Below, piece by piece: positions 53,944 through 62,815 of a stretch of 64,000 nt of DNA. The notes under the pieces were generated by a model. It was given only the letters and a program-made list of their open reading frames with translations, searched no databases and was not told the origin of the DNA. Numbering within the stretch: the first letter of the stretch is position 1; every line of letters starts with the position of its first letter. The stretch lies in contig JACKPB010000002.1 of NCBI GenBank assembly GCA_024233875.1, positions 186,001 through 250,000 on the forward strand. Reading direction: 5' to 3'. Origin of the DNA: Leptospiraceae bacterium. GTDB taxonomy: Bacteria; Spirochaetota; Leptospiria; Leptospirales; Leptospiraceae. Both the position numbers and the translations under genes were made by a program.

Positions 53944-54497
53944 TCGTACTTTGATTTTAGATCCAAAAATTTGTCTCTATATTCGGTAACCAAAGAATCT
54001 CCACTGAGATTATTAGTTAGTGCGTAGTCAAACAATTGAATCCGATCTTCCATAAGCTTGGATCTGTAATGAAAATAAAACTTTTTTTCTTCTACAGTAA
54101 TTTCTTCATTTTCTAAAATTTTATTTTGAATTAGATACATTTTTTGAATTTCGGCTTCTTTTTTTTCCAACACATCCGGTGGATAGTATCGGGGAATCAA
54201 TTGATTGTCAGGGAAACGATCGCTGAGAAATTTGTATCTTTCAATAAGCTCTTCCTTGGATATAGGATCCATTTCTGAGAGATCCCGAATCTGTTTGTGT
54301 GAGGTGAAATCTAAGAAACCTTCTTTTTCCTCAAACAATGAAGTTTTTTCTCCTCCATTTTTATATTTCTGAATTCTTTTTTTCTCATATTCTAATACCT
54401 TTTTTTCATGGGAAGTTGGAACTTCTGAGTCTTTCAAGAACCAATAAAACATTCCGAAAACTAGAATCAAAAGAATGAATTTAATGATGTACTTCAT
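53883..54497 (-). CDS. Unrecognised single-pass membrane protein
   Basis: Protein of 204 residues with an N-terminal membrane anchor (IIKFILLILVFGMFYWFL, residues 4-21). A long helical, charged region follows (HEKKVLEYEKKRIQKYKNG, PPDVLEKKEAEIQKMYL and FHYRSKLMEDRIQLFDY). The layout of anchor plus extended helices recalls lipase chaperones (Lif), with RDLSEMDPISKEELIERY in the middle, but I cannot support that name. It ends in an acidic Ser-rich tail. It follows the histidine kinase gene by one base and is surely co-transcribed with it. Its 3' end lies within the GT87 gene on the other strand. Confidence 0.72.
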   Translation of the reverse strand: MKYIIKFILLILVFGMFYWFLKDSEVPTSHEKKVLEYEKKRIQKYKNGGEKTSLFEEKEGFLDFTSHKQIRDLSEMDPISKEELIERYKFLSDRFPDNQLIPRYYPPDVLEKKEAEIQKMYLIQNKILENEEITVEEKKFYFHYRSKLMEDRIQLFDYALTNNLSGDSLVTEYRDKFLDLKSKYDQVLTGLEDSDSSSSPPSKM

Positions 54498-54498
54498 T

Positions 54499-56580
54499 TC
54501 AATTTTCTACTTTTTCAATAGGAATCATAATGGTAAAGGTTGTCCCCACTCCCAGAGCTGAATCTACCATAATTGAACCACCCATCTTGTTCAGGAGTTC
54601 TTTGGTGATAGAAAGACCCAAGCCCGTTCCTCCGATTTTAATATTTTTCTCGGTAGGGACACGGAAGAATCTATCGAATATCGACTCCAGGTATTTTTTA
54701 TCAATTCCCATTCCTGTATCTATAACCTTTACAGAACATAAATTATTGATTTCTCTATCCATCAAGATCATAATCCCACCATTTTCTGTATACTTCACAG
54801 CATTTCCCACAAGGTTCGTAATGATCTGGGTGAACTCAAATTTATTGGCTTTGATATAAATTCCATTCAATAGTTTGGCTCGAATCACTAGATTCTTCTG
54901 TTGGGCGAGAGGTTCATTGATTAAAAACACATCATTGATAACCTCTGAAATTTCAAAGACTTCCACGTTCGATTTTTGAAGTGCATTCCCAAATGAATCC
55001 AATTTTAAAAGATTCTCAACCAATTGACGCATCCTCTTTAGATTTCTTTCTATGATATCAAAATTTTTGATATGTTCGTCCTTAAATTGAAGAGTTTCAT
55101 CCATAGCGAGTAATTCGATATACCCGATGATACTTGTTAGAGGTGTCCTCAATTCATGATTGATATTTGATATGAATTCATGCTTCAACCTGAGCATCTC
55201 TTTTCTTTCATTATTATTATAAATAAGAACGAGATACTTTACTCTCAGGGAGGAATGGATTTGAAATATATGCATATCTACGTTAACCACCACTCCATCT
55301 TTTTTGATGAACTCTACATTTGAAAGATATCTCTTTGGCTCGGGATTGTAGACGAAATGGTAGATTGGATTGTCTTCATTGTAATTGTGAATGAGATCAG
55401 AAAAGACCATATCATCAAAATCCTTTCGGGTATATCCGTAAAACTCTTTAAACTTATGATTTAAGTCTGTTATTTCAAGTGAACCATCTTCATAGATCAA
55501 GCAACTATCCAATCCATTTCGAAATAGGATTTGATAGAGATCGACACCGAAGTCACTAACAAACTCAACTACAGATTTAAAGGATACAGCCTCTTCCCAT
55601 TCATCTTCATTAAAATACTTTTCACCTAATTTCATATGAAGACTATCCTGAACATTCAGTTTCAAATGAAAAACTCTCTGATCCATTAGGTTATTCATTC
55701 CTTCATGAAAGGAATGCAGAATCATCCTACAGTTTTCTTCAGAAGACATTTTATCTGTCATCAAATAGATTAAGTTTTCATAAATAGATTCTGTATCATC
55801 CACCGAAAATGATTCTATTAGAAGTTGGCTATATGTAAGAAACAATTCTTCATAATCTTCTAAATCCTGAAATTGATAATAATCCCGATTTACTGCTACT
55901 AAAAAATTTCGATAAATCTCTTCGGGGCTGGAATTCATAAGATACTTAATTCCTTTACGAACTCCCAGAATAAAATTAACAGCTGCTTCTCTATTGGTTT
56001 CTAAAAATGACTTACTGAATACCAGAATTGTATTGGGGACAGTAATCCTCTCTCTCAAAATAAGGGTGTTGATATTCCTGGTTAGAAATGGAGTCAAAAC
56101 CGGGTCACCTACCATTCCGAGACAATTTTCAGAGAGATAAATATCCTTGAGCATGGGTGTGGTCACAGCGACAAACGGATATGGAAAATTAGAGTAGGAA
56201 AAAAGTTTTTCCATCAATATTTCTCCGTAGTACCTCTCCGGAGAATACTCATCAGGAACAGGAAGAACCAGAGAACGATTTTGACTTGTCTCCAGTTCCC
56301 AGATATTCTTACGTGAATAGAATCCGAGATTGCTATATGAAAGAATCAAACCGGGAAAGACATTCATCCTATTGACTTTTTCTCTATCAGCTTCATGGAC
56401 TAGGCTGGAGAGATGAATCTCCATACAATCAAACATGTTTTGATGTTTTAGATATTCCAATTGTTTGAAGCTCGGAAATGTCTCTATTTCGATATCAATT
56501 CCGAATTGTTGAAAGTAGCCCTTGGAATGTGCCATGACAACGGGAAGAGAAGAAAGGGATTGGATGAGATTTACCTTCAC
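54499..56580 (-). CDS. Histidine kinase with fused NMT1/THI5-like substrate-binding domain and PAS domain
   Basis: Protein of 693 residues. Residues 1-310 resemble an ABC-transporter solute-binding protein of the NMT1/SsuA kind (VNLIQSLSSLPVVMAHSKGY, LGMVGDPVLTPF, ILVFSKSFLETNREAAVNFI). A PAS domain follows at about 350-455 (SCLIYEDGSLEITDLNHKF, EFYGYTRKDF). HisKA has SNINHELRTPLTSIIGYIEL with His 475. HATPase has NLVGNAVKYTENG, DTGMGID and [13 protein letters not shown]. There is neither a signal peptide nor a membrane segment, so the binding domain works in the cytoplasm and may sense a pyrimidine-, sulfonate- or riboflavin-like metabolite. The response regulator is not nearby. A membrane protein gene follows one base later. 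The fusion is uncommon. Confidence 0.88.
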   Translation of the reverse strand: MKVNLIQSLSSLPVVMAHSKGYFQQFGIDIEIETFPSFKQLEYLKHQNMFDCMEIHLSSLVHEADREKVNRMNVFPGLILSYSNLGFYSRKNIWELETSQNRSLVLPVPDEYSPERYYGEILMEKLFSYSNFPYPFVAVTTPMLKDIYLSENCLGMVGDPVLTPFLTRNINTLILRERITVPNTILVFSKSFLETNREAAVNFILGVRKGIKYLMNSSPEEIYRNFLVAVNRDYYQFQDLEDYEELFLTYSQLLIESFSVDDTESIYENLIYLMTDKMSSEENCRMILHSFHEGMNNLMDQRVFHLKLNVQDSLHMKLGEKYFNEDEWEEAVSFKSVVEFVSDFGVDLYQILFRNGLDSCLIYEDGSLEITDLNHKFKEFYGYTRKDFDDMVFSDLIHNYNEDNPIYHFVYNPEPKRYLSNVEFIKKDGVVVNVDMHIFQIHSSLRVKYLVLIYNNNERKEMLRLKHEFISNINHELRTPLTSIIGYIELLAMDETLQFKDEHIKNFDIIERNLKRMRQLVENLLKLDSFGNALQKSNVEVFEISEVINDVFLINEPLAQQKNLVIRAKLLNGIYIKANKFEFTQIITNLVGNAVKYTENGGIMILMDREINNLCSVKVIDTGMGIDKKYLESIFDRFFRVPTEKNIKIGGTGLGLSITKELLNKMGGSIMVDSALGVGTTFTIMIPIEKVEN

Positions 56581-56658
56581 TCAAACAAATGATTCAGTTT
56601 TTCCTATAATTTCAAATTTTTTTATAAATGTTTTTCAAAAAAAACCGAAATCTATAGA

Positions 56659-57318
56659 GTGAGGATAGAAGATATTCAGTCAATTCAGTCAACCTTGGAA
56701 AGAATCCGAGAGATCTCGGGGATGACGCAGAAAATCCAAGAAGTGACCAAAGGAGACTCCTCCCTTTCCAAACCCGATTTCTTACGCGAATTGGAATCAG
56801 CAAGAAATGCGCAAAAAACTCCAACTATAAGCGAGAATCTTGATCAGGATCAGGAAGAAGAACTTTTACCGAAGAAAGTTCTAAACTCGGGACTCGAAAA
56901 ATCAGAACCTAAAAAAAAGAAATCAACTTCACACCTTTCAGACTTAGAAAATTACATTTCCAAAGAAGCCAAGCGCAATGGAGTTGATCCTGACCTGGTA
57001 AAAGCAATCATAAAAGCGGAATCAAATTTCAATCCGAAAGCTAAGTCTCCCAAGGGTGCTCTCGGATTGATGCAAATCATGCCCGAGACCGCTAAGATTT
57101 TAGGCGTCAACAATCCCCTAAACCCCGGAGAAAACATCAAAGGTGGCACCCGATACCTAAAAGACATGATAGGTAAATTCAATAATATCGAGCATGCTAT
57201 TGCCGCATACAATGCAGGCCCCGGAGCCGTCAAGAAATACGGAGGAATTCCTCCATACGACGAAACCAAAAACTATGTAAAAAAAGTCAAAGCATACTAC
57301 GAAGATTTTAAAGACTGA
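56659..57318 (+). CDS. Lytic transglycosylase domain protein without signal peptide
   Basis: Protein of 219 residues. Residues 1-95 are helical and charged ([17 protein letters not shown]). The SLT domain (about 100-215) has the catalytic Glu in [20 protein letters not shown] near 116, [30 protein letters not shown] and [19 protein letters not shown]. It would cleave peptidoglycan between MurNAc and GlcNAc. No signal peptide is present from the GTG start at 56659. Export may use another route, for example the flagellar one; enzymes of this shape occur beside flagellar genes in other bacteria, but no flagellar gene is adjacent here. Divergent from the kinase gene, and convergent with the L,D-transpeptidase-like gene. 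Confidence 0.85.
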   Translation: MRIEDIQSIQSTLERIREISGMTQKIQEVTKGDSSLSKPDFLRELESARNAQKTPTISENLDQDQEEELLPKKVLNSGLEKSEPKKKKSTSHLSDLENYISKEAKRNGVDPDLVKAIIKAESNFNPKAKSPKGALGLMQIMPETAKILGVNNPLNPGENIKGGTRYLKDMIGKFNNIEHAIAAYNAGPGAVKKYGGIPPYDETKNYVKKVKAYYEDFKD

Positions 57319-57325
57319 AGATAAG

Positions 57326-58543
57326 TCACCTTTCCAATTCTAAAATTATTTTTTCTATTCTCTCTAAATCAGGTAATTCCCTGGATGGAATCCTGATTAC
57401 AAATGCAAAACCACCCAAAGTCTCAGGTAGTTTTTCAATAAGTCTTCTCTGATCACTCAGGAGCAATCTCCCCTCTTCACTCCATTCTTCCCGGCTGGAA
57501 AGACATCCGTATGTGGGAGTGATCTTCACTTTCAAATAGTCAGAAAATGCTTCCGGATCCAGAGTGCTTCCGTGCATCCAAATTCCACTTCTACCTATAT
57601 AGCCAGCAAAATAAGATTCCCAGAGGGAAGGATATTCCTTCCATTCCTGAGGTAGAAAACTCGAGTAGATTTCTTTTGTCCAGGGGATCTCTTTTGGTAG
57701 ATGAAAGAAAGCTGCCGGGGAGACTTCATGGGGAAGGGAAAGCTTGATTGCAGGGACAGGACCAATTTTCGGATTGGAGGAAACAATGATTTTCCCCAGA
57801 GAATAGAGCCCGCCCGGTGTATCACCCATCTCCATAAGAGAAGGCAATTCCAGGACAGAACGCGCCAATTGCTTGATGACAAACAATTTCCCGTCCTTCT
57901 CCCTTAGAAATTTCCCATCTTTCCCTTTGATGATCAAGTATCCGGGTTCGAGTGTATCCGAGGGATGAAAACTATAAAATATAAAATCCTCCGGTGAGTT
58001 TTTGAACGCGAGTAAAGGCTCCAGTGGAGGGAGGGCTTTTTTATGAGGGGTATTTAAATAATCTAATATAGTTTGAATCTTCTCATCATTGTATTTGCTA
58101 ATTTTGTCATCAAACTTCTTATCCAGATTCTTATATTTTTTTAGATTCAAATAAGACAGGAGAAGTACTTTCTTGTTCAGTGTTTCCATAAAAACAGTTT
58201 CCAGTGATTTAGAAAATTGAACATGATTGATTCTGTATATAGATTCCAGAGCTAAGATGACCAGATCCTGAGGAAGAGACTTGTGGTTTTCAAATATATT
58301 TTGAAAGAGAACGAGAACCTCAGGAGTGATCATTTGATTCACACGAAGAGTTTCGATTTCATTCAAAAGCTTTTTGCGATTTTTCTTCACCTCATCCACT
58401 GAAAATGCGAATCCACTCAAATAGAGTATTGCCCTTCTCTGCTCGGATATTCTGTCTTTTATATACTTAGATTTATATTCTTTTGACTGGGGAAGAAGTA
58501 GATGGAAAGATGAGATGATCAAAAATAGGATGGTGAATTTCAT
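57326..58543 (-). CDS. Exported L,D-transpeptidase-like protein
   Basis: Protein of 405 residues with a signal peptide (FTILFLIISSFHLLLPQS, residues 3-20) and a helical N-terminal half. The C-terminal part looks like a YkuD-type domain: EPGYLIIKGKDGKFLREKDG, then GDTPGGLYSLGKI, then GIWMHGSTLD near 323-332, then ITPTYGCLSSREEW near 345-358. The last two carry the His and Cys expected for the H...(S/T)xGC catalytic motif, but the residue before the Gly is Tyr instead of the usual His. It may cross-link peptidoglycan or attach proteins to it. It starts on the last base of the upstream gene's stop codon (TAATG), so the two are coupled. Confidence 0.72.
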   Translation of the reverse strand: MKFTILFLIISSFHLLLPQSKEYKSKYIKDRISEQRRAILYLSGFAFSVDEVKKNRKKLLNEIETLRVNQMITPEVLVLFQNIFENHKSLPQDLVILALESIYRINHVQFSKSLETVFMETLNKKVLLLSYLNLKKYKNLDKKFDDKISKYNDEKIQTILDYLNTPHKKALPPLEPLLAFKNSPEDFIFYSFHPSDTLEPGYLIIKGKDGKFLREKDGKLFVIKQLARSVLELPSLMEMGDTPGGLYSLGKIIVSSNPKIGPVPAIKLSLPHEVSPAAFFHLPKEIPWTKEIYSSFLPQEWKEYPSLWESYFAGYIGRSGIWMHGSTLDPEAFSDYLKVKITPTYGCLSSREEWSEEGRLLLSDQRRLIEKLPETLGGFAFVIRIPSRELPDLERIEKIILELER

Positions 58544-59229
58544 TATTCAGTTTGCTTGAGAACTTTCTCCTGGATAATTTTTCTTTGTTGTCGAATCTTT
58601 TTAGAAATTGCTATCAAAAACAAACTATTTGAAATCATAGACTTGTATTCAGGATTCAAAACTGAGCCCAAAAATGATTCCCCATTGAATTTTCTGAGAT
58701 TTATAAATCCTTCCGGACCTACAGCGGATTTTGCCTCAGCCAGGGAATCATTTACCAGATGAACCAATTTGGTATGAAAGTTTTGAGAGACTAAAGATAG
58801 TTTTTGATAGACCCTTCCTGCAGACAGAGTTTCTTTCAGAATCAACTCTTTGATTAGTTCTTTCTCCGGTTGATCTACTCTATACTGCTTGTAGTGTCCG
58901 GCTAGAATTTTGATATCTCCGTGAATGTCTTCGAGAAACTGACGGTACATTTCCGTTAGGCGAAATAAACTTAAAAATGTGGACGGCTTTCGATCCGGTC
59001 GGATTCTTTTGATCAATCGACCCTCAATACTCACTTCATCGAGATCACCTACTGTGAGTTCGAAAGGATTATTAGAAAAGAAGGTAGAAGAAAAACCCTT
59101 CATATCCCTCTCATATTCCTGAGGAATTAAAAACTCCAGCTTGATAATTCTTGACTCTCTATCAGTAGCTTTTTCGAGAATAGCCCTGAAGTATCTATCA
59201 AAATCTTCTATTGAAATGTCTGTCGGCAT
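58543..59229 (-). CDS. Unrecognised soluble protein
   Basis: Protein of 228 residues, no signal peptide or membrane segment, mainly helical and rich in Lys, Glu and Leu. Noticeable stretches are ISIEDFDRYFRAILEKATD at the start, RPDRKPSTFLSLFRLTEMYR near 78-97, and KKIRQQRKIIQEKVL at the end. No family was recognised. It is coupled to the L,D-transpeptidase-like gene through TAATG, which suggests a role in envelope assembly from the cytoplasmic side. Upstream spacing to the lipoprotein gene is 56 bases, so a separate promoter is possible. Confidence 0.7.
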   Translation of the reverse strand: MPTDISIEDFDRYFRAILEKATDRESRIIKLEFLIPQEYERDMKGFSSTFFSNNPFELTVGDLDEVSIEGRLIKRIRPDRKPSTFLSLFRLTEMYRQFLEDIHGDIKILAGHYKQYRVDQPEKELIKELILKETLSAGRVYQKLSLVSQNFHTKLVHLVNDSLAEAKSAVGPEGFINLRKFNGESFLGSVLNPEYKSMISNSLFLIAISKKIRQQRKIIQEKVLKQTE

Positions 59230-59285
59230 AATTAAATCGAATCAAAATTTATAACATAGTTTGGAGATTCATTCAATACATGCAA

Positions 59286-60443
59286 TTACTTTCTATGGAT
59301 ATAGATAAGATTTGATTTTTCCTTCCCTTTTAGGACTCCATAGCCAAAAGGAAATCCGAGTTTCGGAGGTTTCTGGGTTTCAAAGAGCTCCTTTAACTCA
59401 TCCTGAAAGGGAACATCCGGAGTATTTTTAAGAGGAATCCTTCCTATGTATTTCCCGAAGACTTTTATGTCCCATTGATCTCTCCGGAAGGCCTTGATAG
59501 GTGCTCCGGATTCATCCTCTATCACTCTATCAGTTTTTTCTAAAATTGTATTCAAAAACGGTCTGTATTCTTCCATCTGCATAATGTACTCAGCAGACTT
59601 AAACATAAGATTGAATCGATTCTGTCTGGAGAAAAATTTGCCTTCCGGTGTCAGCTGGGTCCCGGACTCGTAGTTCAAAAAGATTTTAAAGAAAAAAAGC
59701 TCTCTAAGAAATTGATCTCCTTCTCTATAAAAACGGATACGGATCCCGGGATGATTTTTCCCCGGAGTATTTCCTGCCGAACCCGACTGAATCATTCCTT
59801 CCGAGTCCATGTGGATCTCCGTAAACTCAGAGATATAAAATCCGAATCGCTTGAGAAAAATCAGGATAACAGGCCCCACTCCTGAAATGAATCGATTTTT
59901 GGAATCCCTATCCAATCGTTTGCTGGTATAGTAGTTCAGGTAAGTCAATTCATAGACAAGACTCTCCAAATTTCGAAAAGCAGTTTTAAACTCATCCGAT
60001 TTCAAGGAATGGAAATCTGCAATTTTCCCCGGATCCTGGAGACCTATCATAATAAACCGGGGAGAGTCCGAATTGAAGTGATACAAATTGATAAAATCCG
60101 CTCCACTCAATGGATAGAGAGCAGTATTAGTTGGGGTGAGATTGTTGATATTCTCATCCCGAAATTGTCGGATCTCTTTAAAATAATTTGTCTCGGCTTT
60201 TTTCCAATAGGAATCTATCCTCCTGGAATAGGCCTTATAATTCGAAGAGTCCGTAAGATGAATGTAACTTTTTTTTTCGGATTCGATTTCCAGTCCGGCT
60301 AAGATCTTCGCCACATCGTCCCAGTAGGAATCCCTTTGTACAGGAATAGGGAGCGGAGCTCTTTCCGACTGCTCCACTGAGGAACAGGACAAAAGAAAAC
60401 TAAGGAGGATAAAATCTATCCTCCGAAGAAAACCTATTTGCAT
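59286..60443 (-). CDS. Unrecognised lipoprotein
   Basis: Protein of 385 residues with a lipoprotein signal (RIDFILLSFLLSCSSVEQS, Cys at 20). The mature part is rich in Tyr, Phe and Arg: DSYWDDVAKILAGLEIE, TALYPLSGADFINLYHF near 105-121, RFIMIGLQDPG, and FISGVGPVILIFLKRFGFY near 186-204. The phrase YPLSGADF is found in several envelope proteins of unknown function. The C-terminus FPFGYGVLKGKEKSNLIYIH ends beta-like. No family recognised with confidence. It begins 7 bases after the pfk stop, so it is in one transcript with phosphofructokinase, without evident functional link. Confidence 0.75.
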   Translation of the reverse strand: MQIGFLRRIDFILLSFLLSCSSVEQSERAPLPIPVQRDSYWDDVAKILAGLEIESEKKSYIHLTDSSNYKAYSRRIDSYWKKAETNYFKEIRQFRDENINNLTPTNTALYPLSGADFINLYHFNSDSPRFIMIGLQDPGKIADFHSLKSDEFKTAFRNLESLVYELTYLNYYTSKRLDRDSKNRFISGVGPVILIFLKRFGFYISEFTEIHMDSEGMIQSGSAGNTPGKNHPGIRIRFYREGDQFLRELFFFKIFLNYESGTQLTPEGKFFSRQNRFNLMFKSAEYIMQMEEYRPFLNTILEKTDRVIEDESGAPIKAFRRDQWDIKVFGKYIGRIPLKNTPDVPFQDELKELFETQKPPKLGFPFGYGVLKGKEKSNLIYIHRK

Positions 60444-60450
60444 TTGGAAA

Positions 60451-61746
60451 TTAAGATTTGGCTTTTAAAGAGTTGGGTTGTCCTGTAGAAGAAAGTACTG
60501 CTCGCCATAAATAACTCTTTTCCGGACGAAGAACTTTACGTTCTGCAACAGCCAGATCTATCGGAATATTGGTAAACACATTGTTCCAGGTTCCTACAAC
60601 CATACCTGTCTTCCCAGCCATGGCAGCGTGCACTGCATTCTGAGCCAAGAACCCACAGAATACAGAATCTTCAGCATTTGCAGGTACGGATCGAATGATG
60701 TAGCTCGGATCAATGTACTTGAGGTTGGTAGGAATCCCCTGCTTTGAAAAATAATCTGTGATTTCCTTTTTCAGGAAGGTTCCAATGTCACCGAGCTTTT
60801 TATTGCCGGAGGCATCTTTATCTTTGGTCTCAACAAATTTTTGACCGGCTCCTTCAGCGACGATGATGACAGCACTTTTCCTTCTGAGTATCCTTTCCTT
60901 CAAAACTTCGAGGAATCCACCGGGTCCTTCCAAATCAAAGTCCTGCTCGGGAATGAGAACAAAGTTTACCTGCTTGGAAGCCAGAGCGGCATTAGCGGCA
61001 ATGAATCCGGAATGTCTTCCCATCAGCTTGACAAGGCCTATCCCATTGGGCGCACCCTTAGATTCAACATAAGCCGAAGAGATCGCATCAATGGCTTTGG
61101 CAAAAGCTGTGGAGAAGCCGAACGTCTTGTGAACCATATTGATATCATTGTCTATAGTCTTTGGGATTCCGACAACGGCAATCTTCAGCCCCCTCTTCTT
61201 GACTTCTTCCTGAATAGATTTCGCTCCCCGTAAGGTGCCATCTCCACCGATACAGAAAAGTATCTTGATTTCATTTTTTACAAGGAAATCCACCATTTCA
61301 ACAGGGTCCTGATTTCCTCTTGAGGAAGAAAGTATGGATCCACCTTCACGGTGAATGTTGATCACCCTATCATGATGAAGTTCCATAGGCTTGTGTCCGA
61401 ATTTTTCTACCAGCCCTTCATATCCATAACGAAAACCTAATACTTTTTTCACCTGGTAGCGATATGTAAGTTCCATAAAGATTGCACGTATTACATCATT
61501 GATACCGGGACATAATCCGCCGCATGTGACTATCCCCGCAGTAGTTTCAGCGGGATCGAAGAAAATCTTTTCAAAAGGTCCGGATTGCTCAAATAGAATA
61601 GGATCTTTTAGAGTTTCTTCCATATGTCCGACATTTTCAAAATAATTTTGAAAGAGAACAATGGAGTCTTCTTTGGTATAGTATTCATATCCGGCAGGAT
61701 TCTTAATAGTACAGGGTCCAAGAGTTTCTACTTTAGAGTTTATCAT
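60451..61746 (-). CDS. pfkA: 6-phosphofructokinase, ATP-dependent, TP0108/plant-like type
   Basis: Enzyme of 431 residues that phosphorylates fructose 6-phosphate in glycolysis. Conserved blocks are [20 protein letters not shown] near 68-87, the phosphate donor loop [13 protein letters not shown] near 162-174, catalytic [10 protein letters not shown] near 188-197, and [16 protein letters not shown] near 236-251. The donor residue after GGD is Gly, which favours ATP, whereas pyrophosphate enzymes have Asp. The Lys in PKTIDND is shared with the group that includes treponemal TP0108 and trypanosomal enzymes, which use ATP. The extended N-terminus (about 65 residues before the core) fits that group. 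Donor choice from sequence is likely but not certain. Confidence 0.92.
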   Translation of the reverse strand: MINSKVETLGPCTIKNPAGYEYYTKEDSIVLFQNYFENVGHMEETLKDPILFEQSGPFEKIFFDPAETTAGIVTCGGLCPGINDVIRAIFMELTYRYQVKKVLGFRYGYEGLVEKFGHKPMELHHDRVINIHREGGSILSSSRGNQDPVEMVDFLVKNEIKILFCIGGDGTLRGAKSIQEEVKKRGLKIAVVGIPKTIDNDINMVHKTFGFSTAFAKAIDAISSAYVESKGAPNGIGLVKLMGRHSGFIAANAALASKQVNFVLIPEQDFDLEGPGGFLEVLKERILRRKSAVIIVAEGAGQKFVETKDKDASGNKKLGDIGTFLKKEITDYFSKQGIPTNLKYIDPSYIIRSVPANAEDSVFCGFLAQNAVHAAMAGKTGMVVGTWNNVFTNIPIDLAVAERKVLRPEKSYLWRAVLSSTGQPNSLKAKS

Positions 61747-61908
61747 ATTTCTCTATATCTAATATGAATTTAGATTCGTGCAAGTAAATGTTCAGAAATC
61801 ATCAAAAAAAATCTTTAGGTAAATAGAAATGAGTCCACCGGCAAAGTAAGAAAGACGTTAAAAATATTTCTTTTAAAAAAAACCTATCTTTGACAGACTG
61901 CTATCATC

Positions 61909-62727
61909 ATGAAGAACAGGAAAACATTGAGACGATTTACAGTTTTATTTATCTTCTTTTTATCGAATCTATGGTTTCTGTCGTCTGATCCTGCAAAAAA
62001 AAGAAGCTCTAAAGACTCCCAAACCGAAATCAATCTCATTTCTATTTTACCCTTTCATTTTCCAATGGAAGCGACTCTCATTCCCGGTTACTCCACTCCT
62101 CAACTCAGCCTGGGCACAGAACTTCTCTTCCAAAAAACTCCCTTTCTGGGATTTCAATCCAATCAATCACTCACCGCAACCGGTCAATCCTTTGATGTCC
62201 CTCTTACTGTCTCAGAAGAAATTCAACTCGCAAACCCCGGAAGATTTTATCCCCAGCTCGCCGGTGATCCGATTGCCAATCCCCTAATCCGTAGAAATCC
62301 GGGTGTGATTCTCCTCTTTTCTTATCAAAAATTTACTTTTCAAATGGGATTTGATTGGATCCAGGTTCCCAACTTTTCGTTTCATCAGTTCGGAGAGTTC
62401 CGTAGAAGCACCTTAGGTCTGAGTTACACGATTCCACAGACTCCCTTTCCGGATCATATCAAGACCAATTTAAATATGAGCTTTCAGGCAGTGGAATCAG
62501 CTGTTTGGGAGGACCGACTCAGAAAACAAAGTCCGGCATTTTTTCAGAAGCAATACTATGTCACACCGGGATTCAGTATAGGAAGCAAGAAAGGCTGGGC
62601 CCTCGAGGGGATGGTAAAGATGCCTATTCCATCCAATCATGATTTGATAACTGAAGAGTATGTACGAAATGAAATTCAGGGTAGACTCGGATTGAAATGG
62701 AATCTACCTGACCAAATCAAACCTTAA
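61909..62727 (+). CDS. Unrecognised exported protein
   Basis: Protein of 272 residues with an N-terminal signal sequence (RRFTVLFIFFLSNLWFLSSD, residues 7-26) that lacks a lipobox Cys. The mature part has alternating polar and hydrophobic residues with many Pro, Phe and Gln, as in small outer-membrane beta-barrels: TLIPGYSTPQLSLGTELLFQ, FGEFRRSTLGLSYTIP and FQKQYYVTPGFSIGSKKGW. The C-terminus ends in KWNLPDQIKP rather than a typical barrel-closing Phe, so barrel assignment is tentative. It is divergent from pfkA, and the NadM-Nudix gene follows after 88 bases. Confidence 0.72.
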   Translation: MKNRKTLRRFTVLFIFFLSNLWFLSSDPAKKRSSKDSQTEINLISILPFHFPMEATLIPGYSTPQLSLGTELLFQKTPFLGFQSNQSLTATGQSFDVPLTVSEEIQLANPGRFYPQLAGDPIANPLIRRNPGVILLFSYQKFTFQMGFDWIQVPNFSFHQFGEFRRSTLGLSYTIPQTPFPDHIKTNLNMSFQAVESAVWEDRLRKQSPAFFQKQYYVTPGFSIGSKKGWALEGMVKMPIPSNHDLITEEYVRNEIQGRLGLKWNLPDQIKP

Positions 62728-62815
62728 TTTTTTTCTACTTTTTAAAATTTTCTCAGTCTAAAACATAAGAAGAGAACAGAGAGTTCCTTCAAATTTGTAT
62801 CACTCGGAGAGAGTT

